A stretch of DNA of 64,000 nucleotides. Source: Bacillota bacterium (GTDB lineage Bacteria; Bacillota; Clostridia; Lachnospirales; Lachnospiraceae). The notes beneath the pieces are model-generated. The model saw nothing but the letters and a program-made list of their open reading frames with translations. It was not told the DNA's origin and did no database searches. Below, in pieces: positions 35,464 to 44,142 of this stretch. The position numbers were made by a program, and so were the translations under genes. Where the stretch lies: NCBI GenBank assembly GCA_023409535.1, contig JAEYGZ010000048.1, positions 186,001 through 250,000 on the forward strand, given 5' to 3'. Numbering within the stretch: the first letter of the stretch is position 1; every line of letters starts with the position of its first letter.

Positions 35464-36342
35464 CTATTCAATATTTTGAATTTGCTCTCTAACCTTCTCG
35501 ATCTCGGTTTTTAAATCAATTGCTTTATTGGATACCTCTAAGTCATTTGCTTTTGATAAAATGGTATTTGCTTCCCGATTCATCTCCTGAGCGATGAAAT
35601 CAAGCTTTCTTCCGACATTATCACTATCCTTTAAGGCTTCCTTCATATTTATGATATGACTGCGAAGTCTGACTGTCTCCTCATCAACACAGATTTTATC
35701 TGCGAATAAGGTTACTTCCGTAACAAGACGGCTTTCCTCCACCTTCGTATCACCTAACAGCTCTGTTACCTTCGCCATCAGCTTGGTTCGATATTCATTT
35801 ACAATCTCAGGGGATCTCTTCTCGATAAACTCGACCATGGTAAGCATTGCATCAAGCTTGGATATGATGTCCAGTCTTAAGTGTTCACCTTCCTGGATAC
35901 GTGTCTCAACAAAACGAACGGCAGCCGTCTTAACCGCCTCTTCCACAAGCTCCCATAATTCCTTTTCATCTATGGTCTGCTCCTCCAGGGTAAAAACTTC
36001 GGGATATCTGGAAAGCGCCGATACACGGATATCATTCTCAATACCGAATTCTTTGCTTATCTTCTCTAAATGTGAGAAATATTCTCTGGCCAGATCTGCA
36101 TTATACTTTACGCATACGTTATTTTCCGTATAATCCTCGTATGTAATATAAATATCAATCTTACCTCTGCCGATATACTGCTTTAAAGCATTGCGGATTC
36201 CCGCTTCGAAAAAGCTCAGCTTCTTTGGCATCTTGATGGAAATATCACAGTATCTGTGATTTACTGCCTTCATCTCAACAGTAATTTTTCGATCCTCACC
36301 GGCAATTTCACAACGCCCAAAGCCTGTCATACTTTTAATCAT
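35464..36342 (-). CDS. YicC/YloC family endoribonuclease
   Basis: 292 aa starting MIKSMTGFGR, the family hallmark, with the C-terminal block DNVGRKLDFIAQEMNREANTILSKA. E. coli YicC is an endoribonuclease. ATG at 36342 is preceded by a weak GAGTG; an earlier ATG at 36360 is possible. It is the first gene of the row, with promoter and leader dyad upstream. Confidence 0.9.
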   Translation of the reverse strand: MIKSMTGFGRCEIAGEDRKITVEMKAVNHRYCDISIKMPKKLSFFEAGIRNALKQYIGRGKIDIYITYEDYTENNVCVKYNADLAREYFSHLEKISKEFGIENDIRVSALSRYPEVFTLEEQTIDEKELWELVEEAVKTAAVRFVETRIQEGEHLRLDIISKLDAMLTMVEFIEKRSPEIVNEYRTKLMAKVTELLGDTKVEESRLVTEVTLFADKICVDEETVRLRSHIINMKEALKDSDNVGRKLDFIAQEMNREANTILSKANDLEVSNKAIDLKTEIEKVREQIQNIE

Positions 36343-36369
36343 GATCGCACACTCTTTCATGTCAGGCTT

Positions 36370-36388
36370 TTGACGGTATCACCGTCAA
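36370..36388 (-). promoter_or_regulatory. Perfect dyad in the yicC leader
   Basis: TTGACGGT and ACCGTCAA flank three bases, about 28 nt before the yicC start. It may be an operator or a small leader hairpin. Confidence 0.5.
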
Positions 36389-36412
36389 TACCCCGATTTT
36401 TTGTATCACTTC

Positions 36413-36441
36413 ATTATAAATGAAATAATATTACAAGTCAA
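36413..36441 (-). promoter_or_regulatory. Sigma-A promoter of the yicC-remA-rpoZ-lepB-holA row
   Basis: -35 TTGACT (36436-36441), 17-bp spacer, -10 TATAAT (36413-36418), on the minus strand. Confidence 0.8.
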
Positions 36442-36488
36442 GACAGGGTTTGGTGAGTAACAATGGCAATTTACTGATCGTCTCAACG

Positions 36489-37295
36489 TTAATAACTAAT
36501 AATTTTAGTGCATTGTCCGCATTGATGAAATACATTCTCCAGTACCGCAGCCTCATCAAGATTTGAAAAATTTCCTGCCCAAAGAAAATATTTATGCTTT
36601 TCTTCCATGATCACAGCCGGGTAACCAAGGACTTTTATATGGTTCCGATACAATAATATTGCTTCATAATTATGAAAAGGGCCAACAATAATATAATATC
36701 TGCACCTGTTTGATAATTCATTGGCGGTTGGATTACTATCCTGAGCATTCTCATCGGACCTGTTCTCTTCGGATAATGTCATTAAGATGCCTCTGGCGAT
36801 CTCCTGGGCAATGGTATCAAAGTTTTCATCTAAATGCCAGTTTTCCGATTCGGATTCCATAAAACCGATTGCAACCATAAGCGCAGGCATCTCGGTGGCG
36901 CTTAACAGTGGAAGCTCTGACCGTATGATGATACCTGAAGTTTGATACCCGCTTTCAGCAAGTTGATTTCCAATATTCTCAGCAGCTTCCCGGCCTAACG
37001 GATCATTCATTTTCACAAAGAAAGCAAGCCCGGGGATATTCGTAAGATTTCTTCCCATTAACCGGTGAAAGGATACCAGAAGATCCCCGCCAAACTGATT
37101 CGCCAGCTGGGTCCGCTCAAGCTGTGACAGATAAACATCTTCTGTTCTGGTATATTGAACATCCACACCTGATTGCCTAAGTATCTCTCCAACCCGTAAT
37201 GTCAATCTCAGATTGTCATCCTTCTCTCTTCTGTTTTCATAATAATCTCCAACGTCGCTGCCGCCATGACCGGCATCCAGGATAACTCTTGGCAT
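36489..37295 (-). CDS. N-acetylmuramoyl-L-alanine amidase-like protein with SPOR-like tail
   Basis: 268 aa. Amidase_3 fold: zinc ligands H10 (DAGHGG), E24 (REKDDN) and H77 (SFHRL). The second conserved Glu, normally in a (V)E-x-GF block and needed for catalysis, is Ala142 here (LMVAIGFMES, codon GCA). Residues about 198-268 resemble a SPOR-type peptidoglycan-binding domain (RYYIIVGPFHNYEAILLYRNHI). There is no signal peptide, as in some sporulation amidases. It may be an inactive amidase-fold protein or have a displaced catalytic residue. Confidence 0.8.
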   Translation of the reverse strand: MPRVILDAGHGGSDVGDYYENRREKDDNLRLTLRVGEILRQSGVDVQYTRTEDVYLSQLERTQLANQFGGDLLVSFHRLMGRNLTNIPGLAFFVKMNDPLGREAAENIGNQLAESGYQTSGIIIRSELPLLSATEMPALMVAIGFMESESENWHLDENFDTIAQEIARGILMTLSEENRSDENAQDSNPTANELSNRCRYYIIVGPFHNYEAILLYRNHIKVLGYPAVIMEEKHKYFLWAGNFSNLDEAAVLENVFHQCGQCTKIISY

Positions 37296-37458
37296 TGATC
37301 ATCTCTCCAATAATAATCGTTCACTTATTCATTATATGAATTAAAAAATCTAATGAAACCTTAATTTGAATTCATGCGGTATAAACCTTATAATTAAGAT
37401 ATATAAATACTGCAAGCGGCAAAAGGGCTGTAATCCATAGAAATAGGAGGGATAAACG

Positions 37459-37677
37459 ATGCTGTTTTGGAATCGGATTGAGATATATAATGGTTTCTCA
37501 TTAAAAGAATTCAACGAACTGAAGAATGCTTTGGCACATGACGGCATTCGATACGATTATCGGTATAAGGATTACCAAAAATTCAAGGTCCAATATTATC
37601 TGTATGTTCATCAGAAGGATTATGAGCATGCAATGTACCTGACTTCCAACAGGAGTGCCAAAAGCCAATATAAGTAA
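37459..37677 (+). CDS. Small conserved-looking protein of unknown function
   Basis: 72 aa, basic and aromatic-rich (YDYRYKDYQKFKVQYYLYVHQKDYEHAM), no signal peptide or membrane helix. GGAGGG lies seven bases before ATG at 37459 and a strong hairpin follows, which supports a real gene. It somewhat resembles small DUF2007-like proteins in pattern, but I do not recognise it with confidence. Confidence 0.6.
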   Translation: MLFWNRIEIYNGFSLKEFNELKNALAHDGIRYDYRYKDYQKFKVQYYLYVHQKDYEHAMYLTSNRSAKSQYK

Positions 37678-37710
37678 TGCAATTATAAAATGTAACTATT
37701 TCTCATAGTG

Positions 37711-37765
37711 AAACCCTATCATAAGCAGATTTTCTCGATTTGAGCAGGAAGCGAATGATAGGGTT
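37711..37765 (+). terminator. Terminator after the small protein gene
   Basis: AACCCTATCAT pairs with ATGATAGGGTT across an A/T-rich internal part, followed by TTCTTTTT. Confidence 0.75.
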
Positions 37766-37791
37766 TTCTTTTTAAAGTAATCTTGTTAACC

Positions 37792-39081
37792 TTAGATACT
37801 TTCCAGTGCCTGTGCCAGATCCTCCAGAATATCGTCAATATGCTCTGTTCCGATGGATAAGCGTATCGTTGTCGGATGAATTCCGGAAGCCAGTAACTCC
37901 TCATCATTCATCTGTGAATGGGTTGTACTGGCAGGATGAATGACAAGGGACTTCACATCCGCAACATTGGCTAACAGGGAGAAAATCTGAAGCTTATCAA
38001 TAAATGCCTTTGCCGAGGCTGCATTTCCTTTGATCTCAAAAGTAAAGATGGAGCCGCCGCCCTTCGGGAAATAACTCTCATAAAGGCTATGATACGGATT
38101 ATCCGGCAGAGACGGGTGATTTACTTTTTCGATCTTTGGATGCTTATGTAAGAATTCCACAACCTTCAGTGTATTTTCCACATGCCGCTCAACACGAAGG
38201 GATAAGGTCTCCAACCCCTGAAGAAACAGGAAGGAATGGAACGGGCTGATGGTTGCTCCCATATCTCTCATAAGAATAACTCTGGCCTTAATGATATAAG
38301 CTAAGCGGCCAACCGCCTTAGTAAACTGTACTCCATGATAGCTAGAATTAGGCTCGGTAAGAGAAGGAAATTTTCCGGAGCCTTCCCAGTCAAAATTACC
38401 GCTGTCAACAATCACACCGCCGATGCTTGTTCCGTGGCCCCCGATGAATTTTGTAGCGGAATGAACTACGATATCTGCACCATACTCAATCGGACGAAGT
38501 AAATAAGGAGTTGTAAAGGTATTATCAACAATCAAAGGAATTTTATTTCTGTGTGCGATGTCCGCCACCTTCTGAATATCAATCAGGCTGCAATTGGGAT
38601 TGCCAAGACTTTCAATGAAGATTGCTTTTGTATTAGGCTTGATTGCTTTCTCAAAGTTATCCGTATCATCTCCGTCAACAAACGTAGTGGTAATACCGAA
38701 ATCCTCAAGGGTATGCGCAAACAGATTGTAGGTACCGCCGTAAATCGTCTGGGCAGACACGATATGGTCTCCCACATTGGCAATGTTCTGAACGCAATAG
38801 CTGATTGCTGCGGCACCTGATGCAGTTGCCAGCGCAGCTGCTCCTCCCTCCAGCGCGGCTATTCTCTGTTCAAATACATCAGAGGTAGGATTCATAAGGC
38901 GGGTGTAAATATTCCCCCCTTCACTGAGATTAAATCTGGCTTCTGCCTGAGCGCAATTGTCAAATACATAGGAAGTAGTCTGATAGATGGGAACACACCT
39001 TGCACCTGTGGCACTGTCAGGTGCTTCCTGACCGGCATGCAGCTGTAAGGTTTCAAAACGTAATTTCTTTTCCTTTGACAT
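37792..39081 (-). CDS. O-acetylhomoserine sulfhydrylase (aminocarboxypropyltransferase)
   Basis: 429 aa, PLP-dependent Cys/Met metabolism family. The PLP Lys is in VVHSATKFIGGHGTSIGG (about residue 207), and GGNIYTRLMNPTSDVFEQRIAALEGG is typical. The length and the ETLQLHAGQ start fit O-acetylhomoserine sulfhydrylases (MetY class), which make homocysteine from O-acetylhomoserine and sulfide. It is preceded by a good promoter; no S-box riboswitch fits in the short leader. Confidence 0.9.
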   Translation of the reverse strand: MSKEKKLRFETLQLHAGQEAPDSATGARCVPIYQTTSYVFDNCAQAEARFNLSEGGNIYTRLMNPTSDVFEQRIAALEGGAAALATASGAAAISYCVQNIANVGDHIVSAQTIYGGTYNLFAHTLEDFGITTTFVDGDDTDNFEKAIKPNTKAIFIESLGNPNCSLIDIQKVADIAHRNKIPLIVDNTFTTPYLLRPIEYGADIVVHSATKFIGGHGTSIGGVIVDSGNFDWEGSGKFPSLTEPNSSYHGVQFTKAVGRLAYIIKARVILMRDMGATISPFHSFLFLQGLETLSLRVERHVENTLKVVEFLHKHPKIEKVNHPSLPDNPYHSLYESYFPKGGGSIFTFEIKGNAASAKAFIDKLQIFSLLANVADVKSLVIHPASTTHSQMNDEELLASGIHPTTIRLSIGTEHIDDILEDLAQALESI

Positions 39082-39133
39082 AGTATATCCTCCGTTCTGG
39101 TTGTGATAAGGTAACGATTTATTATTGTAATTT

Positions 39134-39162
39134 ACTATATCACAGCGCTAAACTGTTTTCAA
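39134..39162 (-). promoter_or_regulatory. Promoter of the O-acetylhomoserine sulfhydrylase gene
   Basis: -35 TTGAAA (39157-39162), 17-bp spacer, extended -10 TATAGT (39134-39139) preceded by TGA. The -35 overlaps the 3' end of the EamA gene. Confidence 0.75.
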
Positions 39163-40061
39163 TTCTCAGTTACAATTTCCGTACTTTTATTTTTTATCAG
39201 AAAGCTCAGCTTCGTCTCGGAAAGAATGACTGCGAAGAAGATCAGGCAAAAGCCGATAAACAGCTTAACAGTAATAACCTCATGATAAAATACTACCGAG
39301 AATAATACCCCAAAGACAGATTCCAGACTCATGATGATAGAAGCCGGTGCCGGATGGGTATATTTCTGTCCGACATTTTGCAGTAATAATGCCACAGCTG
39401 TTGCGAATACGGCAAGGTATAACAAACCGCTGACAGAAGCAACATCCAGGTTAACGGGTATATCTTCAAAAATCAATCCCACGATCCAGGAATAGATGCC
39501 TGCAAAGCCGAATTGAAGAATTGTCAGCAGAATCGCATCTCTTCCACCGGTAAACTTCGCTACCGCAACCATATGGATGGCAAAAAATACACCGCTGATC
39601 ATTGTTAAGCCATCTCCCATACTGACGGAAAGATCCCCGTTTAATGAAACCAGGCCGATCCCGATAATCGTAATGAAAGCCGCAATGATATTAAAGCTGT
39701 CCGGTCTTTTCTTCGCTACCGGCCAAAAGAAAAAAGGTACCAGAACGCAGTATATCGCAGTAAGAAATGCATTCTTTCCCGGCGTTGTATCCGTAATTCC
39801 GATGGTCTGCAAACTATAGGCTACAAAAAGAAGGGTTCCCATGATGCCGCCCTTGATGAAATAATCCCTGTTTAATTTTTTTAGACATTTATGAAATACA
39901 ATACATAAAAGTACTACTGCAATGGTGAAGCGAAAAGCCAGCAGCATGTGAGGCTGGATCACATCCATTGAAGTCTTGACAATAAGAAAAGAACTACCCC
40001 AAATCAGTGTAGCTCCGAATAATGCTAATTTTGCTCCTATACTATGTTTATTTTCACTCAT
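39159..40061 (-). CDS. EamA/DMT family transporter
   Basis: 300 aa with about ten membrane helices in two EamA repeats (GATLIWGSSFLIVKTSMD in the first; AVALLLQNVGQKYTHPAPASIIMSLESVFGVLFS in the second). Probably an exporter of an amino acid or metabolite. It ends just before the sulfhydrylase promoter, and a link to sulfur amino acids is only positional. Confidence 0.85.
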   Translation of the reverse strand: MSENKHSIGAKLALFGATLIWGSSFLIVKTSMDVIQPHMLLAFRFTIAVVLLCIVFHKCLKKLNRDYFIKGGIMGTLLFVAYSLQTIGITDTTPGKNAFLTAIYCVLVPFFFWPVAKKRPDSFNIIAAFITIIGIGLVSLNGDLSVSMGDGLTMISGVFFAIHMVAVAKFTGGRDAILLTILQFGFAGIYSWIVGLIFEDIPVNLDVASVSGLLYLAVFATAVALLLQNVGQKYTHPAPASIIMSLESVFGVLFSVVFYHEVITVKLFIGFCLIFFAVILSETKLSFLIKNKSTEIVTEN

Positions 40062-40193
40062 AGGTACCCCTTTGTGATCATGATGATATGTTTTGCCTCA
40101 CTCCATGCTGTTATTCTATCAACATGATGTTATGACTCCTGCTTATTCTATCACAACAATATATATCCTTCAATCCCTAATCAATTATGTAAT

Positions 40194-40227
40194 ATACCAA
40201 AACGAGCCATAAGTCTCGTCTTGGTAT
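40194..40227 (-). terminator. Terminator after the peroxiredoxin gene
   Basis: ATACCAA-ACGAG pairs with CTCGT-TTGGTAT around a short loop, just after the stop of the peroxiredoxin gene on the minus strand. Confidence 0.7.
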
Positions 40228-40238
40228 CAATTGAATTT

Positions 40239-40922
40239 TTACGGTGCAAAGCTGTTTTGCTGAAAGCTTAAAAACCAGTCAAGACTATACATGTTCTCTC
40301 CGACCTGCTCTACCCGCTGCGCCGCGTCTGTATAGGTTCCGGGAGGCGGTAAAATAACATCATCGCTGGGCATCCAATTAGCGGGTGTTGCGATTCCCTC
40401 CTCATCCACCTTCTGCAGTGATTTGATGATTCTTATAATCTCCTGCATATTCCGGCCCGTCGAAGAAGGGTAATACAGGATCGACCTTACTGTTCCCTCC
40501 GGATCAATGATAAAGACAGACCGCACCGTTTGTTCTTTTGAATGCTCGGGATGAAGCATTCCATATTTCCCCACGATTTCCATGCTTGTATCTGCAATTA
40601 AAGGAAAGGTTACGTTTACATGCTTCATGTCTTTCCAGGCCATTTCTTTGATTTTGCGAAGCCAGGCTATATGAGAATAAATCGAATCCATGGATATTCC
40701 GATCAATTCCGTATTCAGCGCCTGGAATTCCTTGATCATAGAAGCCAAAGTCATGAACTCTGTTGTACAGACCGGAGTAAAATCAGCCGGATGACTGAAT
40801 AAGACAACCCATCTGCCCTGATAATTCTCCGGAAAATCAATGTCTCCTTGTGTAGTGACGGCATGAAATGCCGGTGCTTTATCTCCGATTAACGGTATGC
40901 AAAACGTCTGACCAGCTTCCAT
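40239..40922 (-). CDS. Peroxiredoxin (1-Cys/Prx6-like)
   Basis: 227 aa. The peroxidatic Cys is in FSHPADFTPVCTTEF (C52), and the long C-terminal extension (PPPGTYTDAAQRVEQVGENMYSLDWFLSF) is typical of Prx6-type enzymes. It reduces hydrogen peroxide and organic peroxides in the cytosol. ATG at 40922 has GGGGG six bases upstream; the ATG at 40934 is an alternative. Confidence 0.9.
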   Translation of the reverse strand: MEAGQTFCIPLIGDKAPAFHAVTTQGDIDFPENYQGRWVVLFSHPADFTPVCTTEFMTLASMIKEFQALNTELIGISMDSIYSHIAWLRKIKEMAWKDMKHVNVTFPLIADTSMEIVGKYGMLHPEHSKEQTVRSVFIIDPEGTVRSILYYPSSTGRNMQEIIRIIKSLQKVDEEGIATPANWMPSDDVILPPPGTYTDAAQRVEQVGENMYSLDWFLSFQQNSFAP

Positions 40923-40997
40923 AGTAACCCCCATTAGTCTTCATACTATAAAAATATGATAAAATGAGCCCAGTGCTACTGAGAATTCAAAATAAAA

Positions 40998-41033
40998 ACC
41001 GGCCTTTACTCAAATATTAAGTAAAGACCGGTA
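40998..41033 (-). terminator. Terminator after the ferredoxin-type protein
   Basis: ACCGG-CTTTACT pairs with AGTAAAG-CCGGT; the minus strand continues GGTTTTTATTTT. Confidence 0.85.
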
Positions 41034-41055
41034 TCCTATGAAGCAGCTTCCGCTT

Positions 41056-41775
41056 TTATTTATCTTCCAGAATAGCACCTTCCGTACTGAGGGTTACAAT
41101 TCTGAAGGGAATCACCTTGCCGCTGCCTGCCAGCGCAGTCTTCGCGGCATAAACAATACCGCCGCAGCAGGGAACCTCCATACGAATAACAGTTACACTC
41201 TCTATCTCATTCATGCTTAGAATTTGGCTTAATTTTATGGAATAATCCACATCATCCAGCTTCGGGCAGCCAATTAAAGTAATCTTATTCTTCATAAATT
41301 GATGGAAATCACCATAAGCATAAGCAGTACAATCTGCTGCAATTAATAAATCTGCATTCTTAAAATACGGCGCATTTGGCGGAACAAGCTGAATCTGTAT
41401 CGGCCACTGTCTTAAGCTTGAGGGTCTTGTTAAGTATTCAGAATTAGAACTCACAGCTTCATTCCTTTTCTGTAAATTCATCACTCTGGAACCCGGACAA
41501 CCTCCGAGATGCTGACTTTCCTGTGAATGATTATTCGCCTGTGCAATATTTCTTTGCACCTCTTCTTCATTATATGCCAGCGCTTCTCTTTCCTCAAAGT
41601 TGATTGCACCAGTCGGGCAAACCGGCAGGCAATTGCCAAGTCCGTCACAGTAATCATCCCGCAACAGCTTTGCCTTACCATTTACCAACCCGATTGCCGA
41701 TTCATGACAAGCATCCACGCACAAGCCGCAGCCATTACAAAGTTCCTCATTGATTTTTATAATTTTACGTATCAT
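41056..41775 (-). CDS. 4Fe-4S binding protein with C-terminal domain of unknown function
   Basis: 239 aa. N-terminal bacterial ferredoxin with two clusters: CNGCGLCVDAC and, with an unusual spacing, CDGLGNCLPVCP. The rest (about 130-239) includes LIAADCTAYAYGDFHQF, LIGCPKLDD and MEVPCCGGIV, a pattern seen in hybrid iron-sulfur proteins of anaerobes. An electron-transfer or sensing role is likely. A strong terminator follows. Confidence 0.8.
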   Translation of the reverse strand: MIRKIIKINEELCNGCGLCVDACHESAIGLVNGKAKLLRDDYCDGLGNCLPVCPTGAINFEEREALAYNEEEVQRNIAQANNHSQESQHLGGCPGSRVMNLQKRNEAVSSNSEYLTRPSSLRQWPIQIQLVPPNAPYFKNADLLIAADCTAYAYGDFHQFMKNKITLIGCPKLDDVDYSIKLSQILSMNEIESVTVIRMEVPCCGGIVYAAKTALAGSGKVIPFRIVTLSTEGAILEDK

Positions 41776-41891
41776 AATATCCTCCCATTATCTATACCTA
41801 AGCTAATCAATTATATCTGGAAAATGCTCTGTTGTTAAGCTTATTATACAAGAAACGGGAGCTTATTGTTGTAGCCATAGCTACATATTAT

Positions 41892-42344
41892 TTAAAAAAA
41901 CACCTGACTTACGATTGCAAGGAGCAGTCCGCCTAAAATCATATTCAAAGAGCTTCGGGAAAATTCCACGATGGAACGGCTTCTAAATCCCTTGGATGGA
42001 TCCTTGCCTTCCATATTCAGTCTCTCTGCTTCAAAGTTAGAATAATAGATACTTTGATAAGCATTTCTCATTCCTGCTCCAGCAACACTGCCGGCGGAGG
42101 GGCTTCCTTTCATGGAAGCAAATATACCGATGAACAGTAATATGACACCTTCATAGAACATGGTATCCTGCAGGCTATATTCGAAATGATTCGAGATTAA
42201 GAATGCAATGCCGATCCCAATTCCCATTAACACCGATCCAAATACGATTGAAAATAAAACCCGGATCAGAACAAATTTTGCTTTTTCCTTCAGCGTCATA
42301 TCTGACGGATCCTTCCAGTTGTCTTCCTTACTTTCTTTTCCCAT
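41892..42344 (-). CDS. Membrane protein of unknown function
   Basis: 150 aa with three predicted helices (about 24-50, 58-78 and 132-150) and basic, charged loops. I do not recognise a family. It lies between the ferredoxin-type gene and thymidine kinase. Confidence 0.65.
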   Translation of the reverse strand: MGKESKEDNWKDPSDMTLKEKAKFVLIRVLFSIVFGSVLMGIGIGIAFLISNHFEYSLQDTMFYEGVILLFIGIFASMKGSPSAGSVAGAGMRNAYQSIYYSNFEAERLNMEGKDPSKGFRSRSIVEFSRSSLNMILGGLLLAIVSQVFF

Positions 42345-42431
42345 AATTTTAAACCTCCTAATTTGATAAGAAAAGTTCTGCCTATGGGATATTTTAACAC
42401 AAAATTCGGAATTATAAATTAATATTTTCTT

Positions 42432-42477
42432 AAATTTAAAACTTCGCAGAATTTTTCTGCGAAGTTTTAAATTTTAC
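42432..42477 (-). terminator. Long perfect palindrome after thymidine kinase
   Basis: AAATTTAAAACTTCGCAGAA pairs perfectly with its complement across a short T loop, making a stem of about 20 bp, longer than a usual terminator. It lies after the tdk stop on the minus strand. Confidence 0.8.
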
Positions 42478-42534
42478 AGTTTTTATTTTGGTCACATCTG
42501 CTTGTCTGATCTTCATCAAAATTGTATCGCCTGC

Positions 42535-43116
42535 CTAATCATGCTGTTCCTTCTGCTTCTGGATATAGCATTGGTAACACATAGCAGTATATCTGTCATT
42601 GCCTCCCAGGAGTATCTGCTCTCCTTCGGTTATAATCTTACCCTGCTCATTCAGACGGACATTCACGGTCGCCTTTCTTCCGCAGGAGCATATGGTTTTG
42701 ATCTCTGTGATGGAATCTGCGATCTCCATCAAACGCTTGCTGCCCGGGAACATCTTGGTGCGAAAATCTGCCCTGAGTCCGAAACACAGGACCGGAAGGT
42801 TATAATCGATCACGATCATGGAAAGCTGATCTACCTGTGCTTCCGACAAAAACTGGCTTTCGTCAACGATGATGACATCAATCTGTCCTGTCAGCTTCAG
42901 AAAGCTTGCATACACATCTTCCTCGGATGGAAGAACGTAGGCATGGGCTTCCAATCCTGCGCGGGATTTTACTAGCCCCTCACCATCCCTTACGTCGGTT
43001 CCGGGCTTAATTAGCCATACCCGCATTCCCCGCTCTTCGTAGTTGAATTTCGTAATTAAGGCCTGAGCGGTCTTTGAGCTGCCCATCACACCATATTTAA
43101 AATATAATTTCGCCAT
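42535..43116 (-). CDS. tdk: Thymidine kinase (type II)
   Basis: 193 aa. The P-loop region reads YGVMGSSKTAQAL, a variant of GPMFSGKST; VDESQFL holds the catalytic Glu, and CSCGRKATVNVR plus CYQCY make the zinc site. It phosphorylates thymidine in salvage. It follows the nucleoside ABC-transporter operon, which fits nucleoside uptake and use. Confidence 0.9.
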   Translation of the reverse strand: MAKLYFKYGVMGSSKTAQALITKFNYEERGMRVWLIKPGTDVRDGEGLVKSRAGLEAHAYVLPSEEDVYASFLKLTGQIDVIIVDESQFLSEAQVDQLSMIVIDYNLPVLCFGLRADFRTKMFPGSKRLMEIADSITEIKTICSCGRKATVNVRLNEQGKIITEGEQILLGGNDRYTAMCYQCYIQKQKEQHD

Positions 43117-43143
43117 GTCTTATTATTCCTTCCATGCTGCCAA

Positions 43144-43171
43144 TGTAGAGCGAATGAATTACCATTCGCTC
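43144..43171 (-). terminator. Hairpin between the nucleoside permease gene and tdk
   Basis: AGAGCGAATG pairs with CATTCGCTCT around a 6-nt loop. It lies after the stop of the second permease gene, without a strong U-tract on the minus strand. Confidence 0.6.
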
Positions 43172-43176
43172 TTTCC

Positions 43177-44142
43177 TCATCTTGTACTTTTATCGTATGG
43201 AATACCCTCTGCCTTGGGCGCTCTGGATTTTCTGGAGGTAAAGACCAGCACTACCATGGTCGCTACATAGGGCAGCATTTTATAGTACGCCTGGTCTAAT
43301 TTCAGTGCATTTAAAAACGGGATCAAGGATACGGAGTAAGCCAGGGTTCTGAGGAATGCGAAGAACAATGCAGCAAACATGATTCTCCAGGGCTTCCACT
43401 GACCAAAGATCATAACGGCAAGAGCAAGGAAACCAAAGCCTGCCACGCCGGTATGTCCGTTCACATTGCCGTCCATGACACCGACGGAATAGAAGAAACC
43501 GCCGATACCGCCCAGGATACCGGAGATGCCGACACCGCAATGTCTCATAAGATGCACATTAATACCAACGGAATCTGCCGCATGGGGGTGCTCACCGCAG
43601 GCACGCAGACGAAGTCCGAATTTAGTCACATAAAAGATCATAACGGAAAGTAACAGCAGTAAAAAGCCTATATAAACCGTAATATAGGTGTTCTTAAAGA
43701 ATAAATCGCCAAGAACCGGAATTTTACCCAGAACCGGAACCTCCCTGATATAAAAGTTAACGTCGGTTGTGATACCGTCACTATTAAACTTCATCTTTGA
43801 GAAAAGAAGGATAACCGCAGGAATTAACATATTCAAGGCGGTTCCCGTAATCGTCTGATCCGCCTTCATGTTGACTGCTGCTAAGGATAACAGCAGGGAA
43901 TACAAAATACCTGCGACAGCAGCAACTAACATACCAATCAAAAGGATAATCTGTCCGTTCAGACCCGATGTCTGAGTAAAGAATACCGTTAAGCAGCCAA
44001 AAAATGCACCAAACAGCATGATACCTTCCAATGCAATATTGATTACACCGCTTCGTTCACTGAACATTCCTCCCAGTGCCACTAAAAGTAAGGGGATTGC
44101 AACCGGAAGCATATTTTGAATTAAATAATATACGGTACTCAT
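43177..44142 (-). CDS. Nucleoside ABC transporter permease 2 (BmpC/YufQ-like)
   Basis: 321 aa, branched-chain/nucleoside permease family with about eight helices; GVINIALEGIMLFGAFFG at the N terminus and the EHPHAADSVGINVHLMRHCGVGISGILGGIGG loop are typical. It overlaps the upstream permease stop (TAATG). It imports purine or pyrimidine nucleosides with the ATPase and the BMP lipoprotein. Confidence 0.85.
   Translation of the reverse strand: MSTVYYLIQNMLPVAIPLLLVALGGMFSERSGVINIALEGIMLFGAFFGCLTVFFTQTSGLNGQIILLIGMLVAAVAGILYSLLLSLAAVNMKADQTITGTALNMLIPAVILLFSKMKFNSDGITTDVNFYIREVPVLGKIPVLGDLFFKNTYITVYIGFLLLLLSVMIFYVTKFGLRLRACGEHPHAADSVGINVHLMRHCGVGISGILGGIGGFFYSVGVMDGNVNGHTGVAGFGFLALAVMIFGQWKPWRIMFAALFFAFLRTLAYSVSLIPFLNALKLDQAYYKMLPYVATMVVLVFTSRKSRAPKAEGIPYDKSTR

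Noticed and set aside
39082..39158. SAM riboswitch before the O-acetylhomoserine sulfhydrylase gene
   Set aside because: The gap is only about 77 bp, holds the promoter, and shows no S-box fold.
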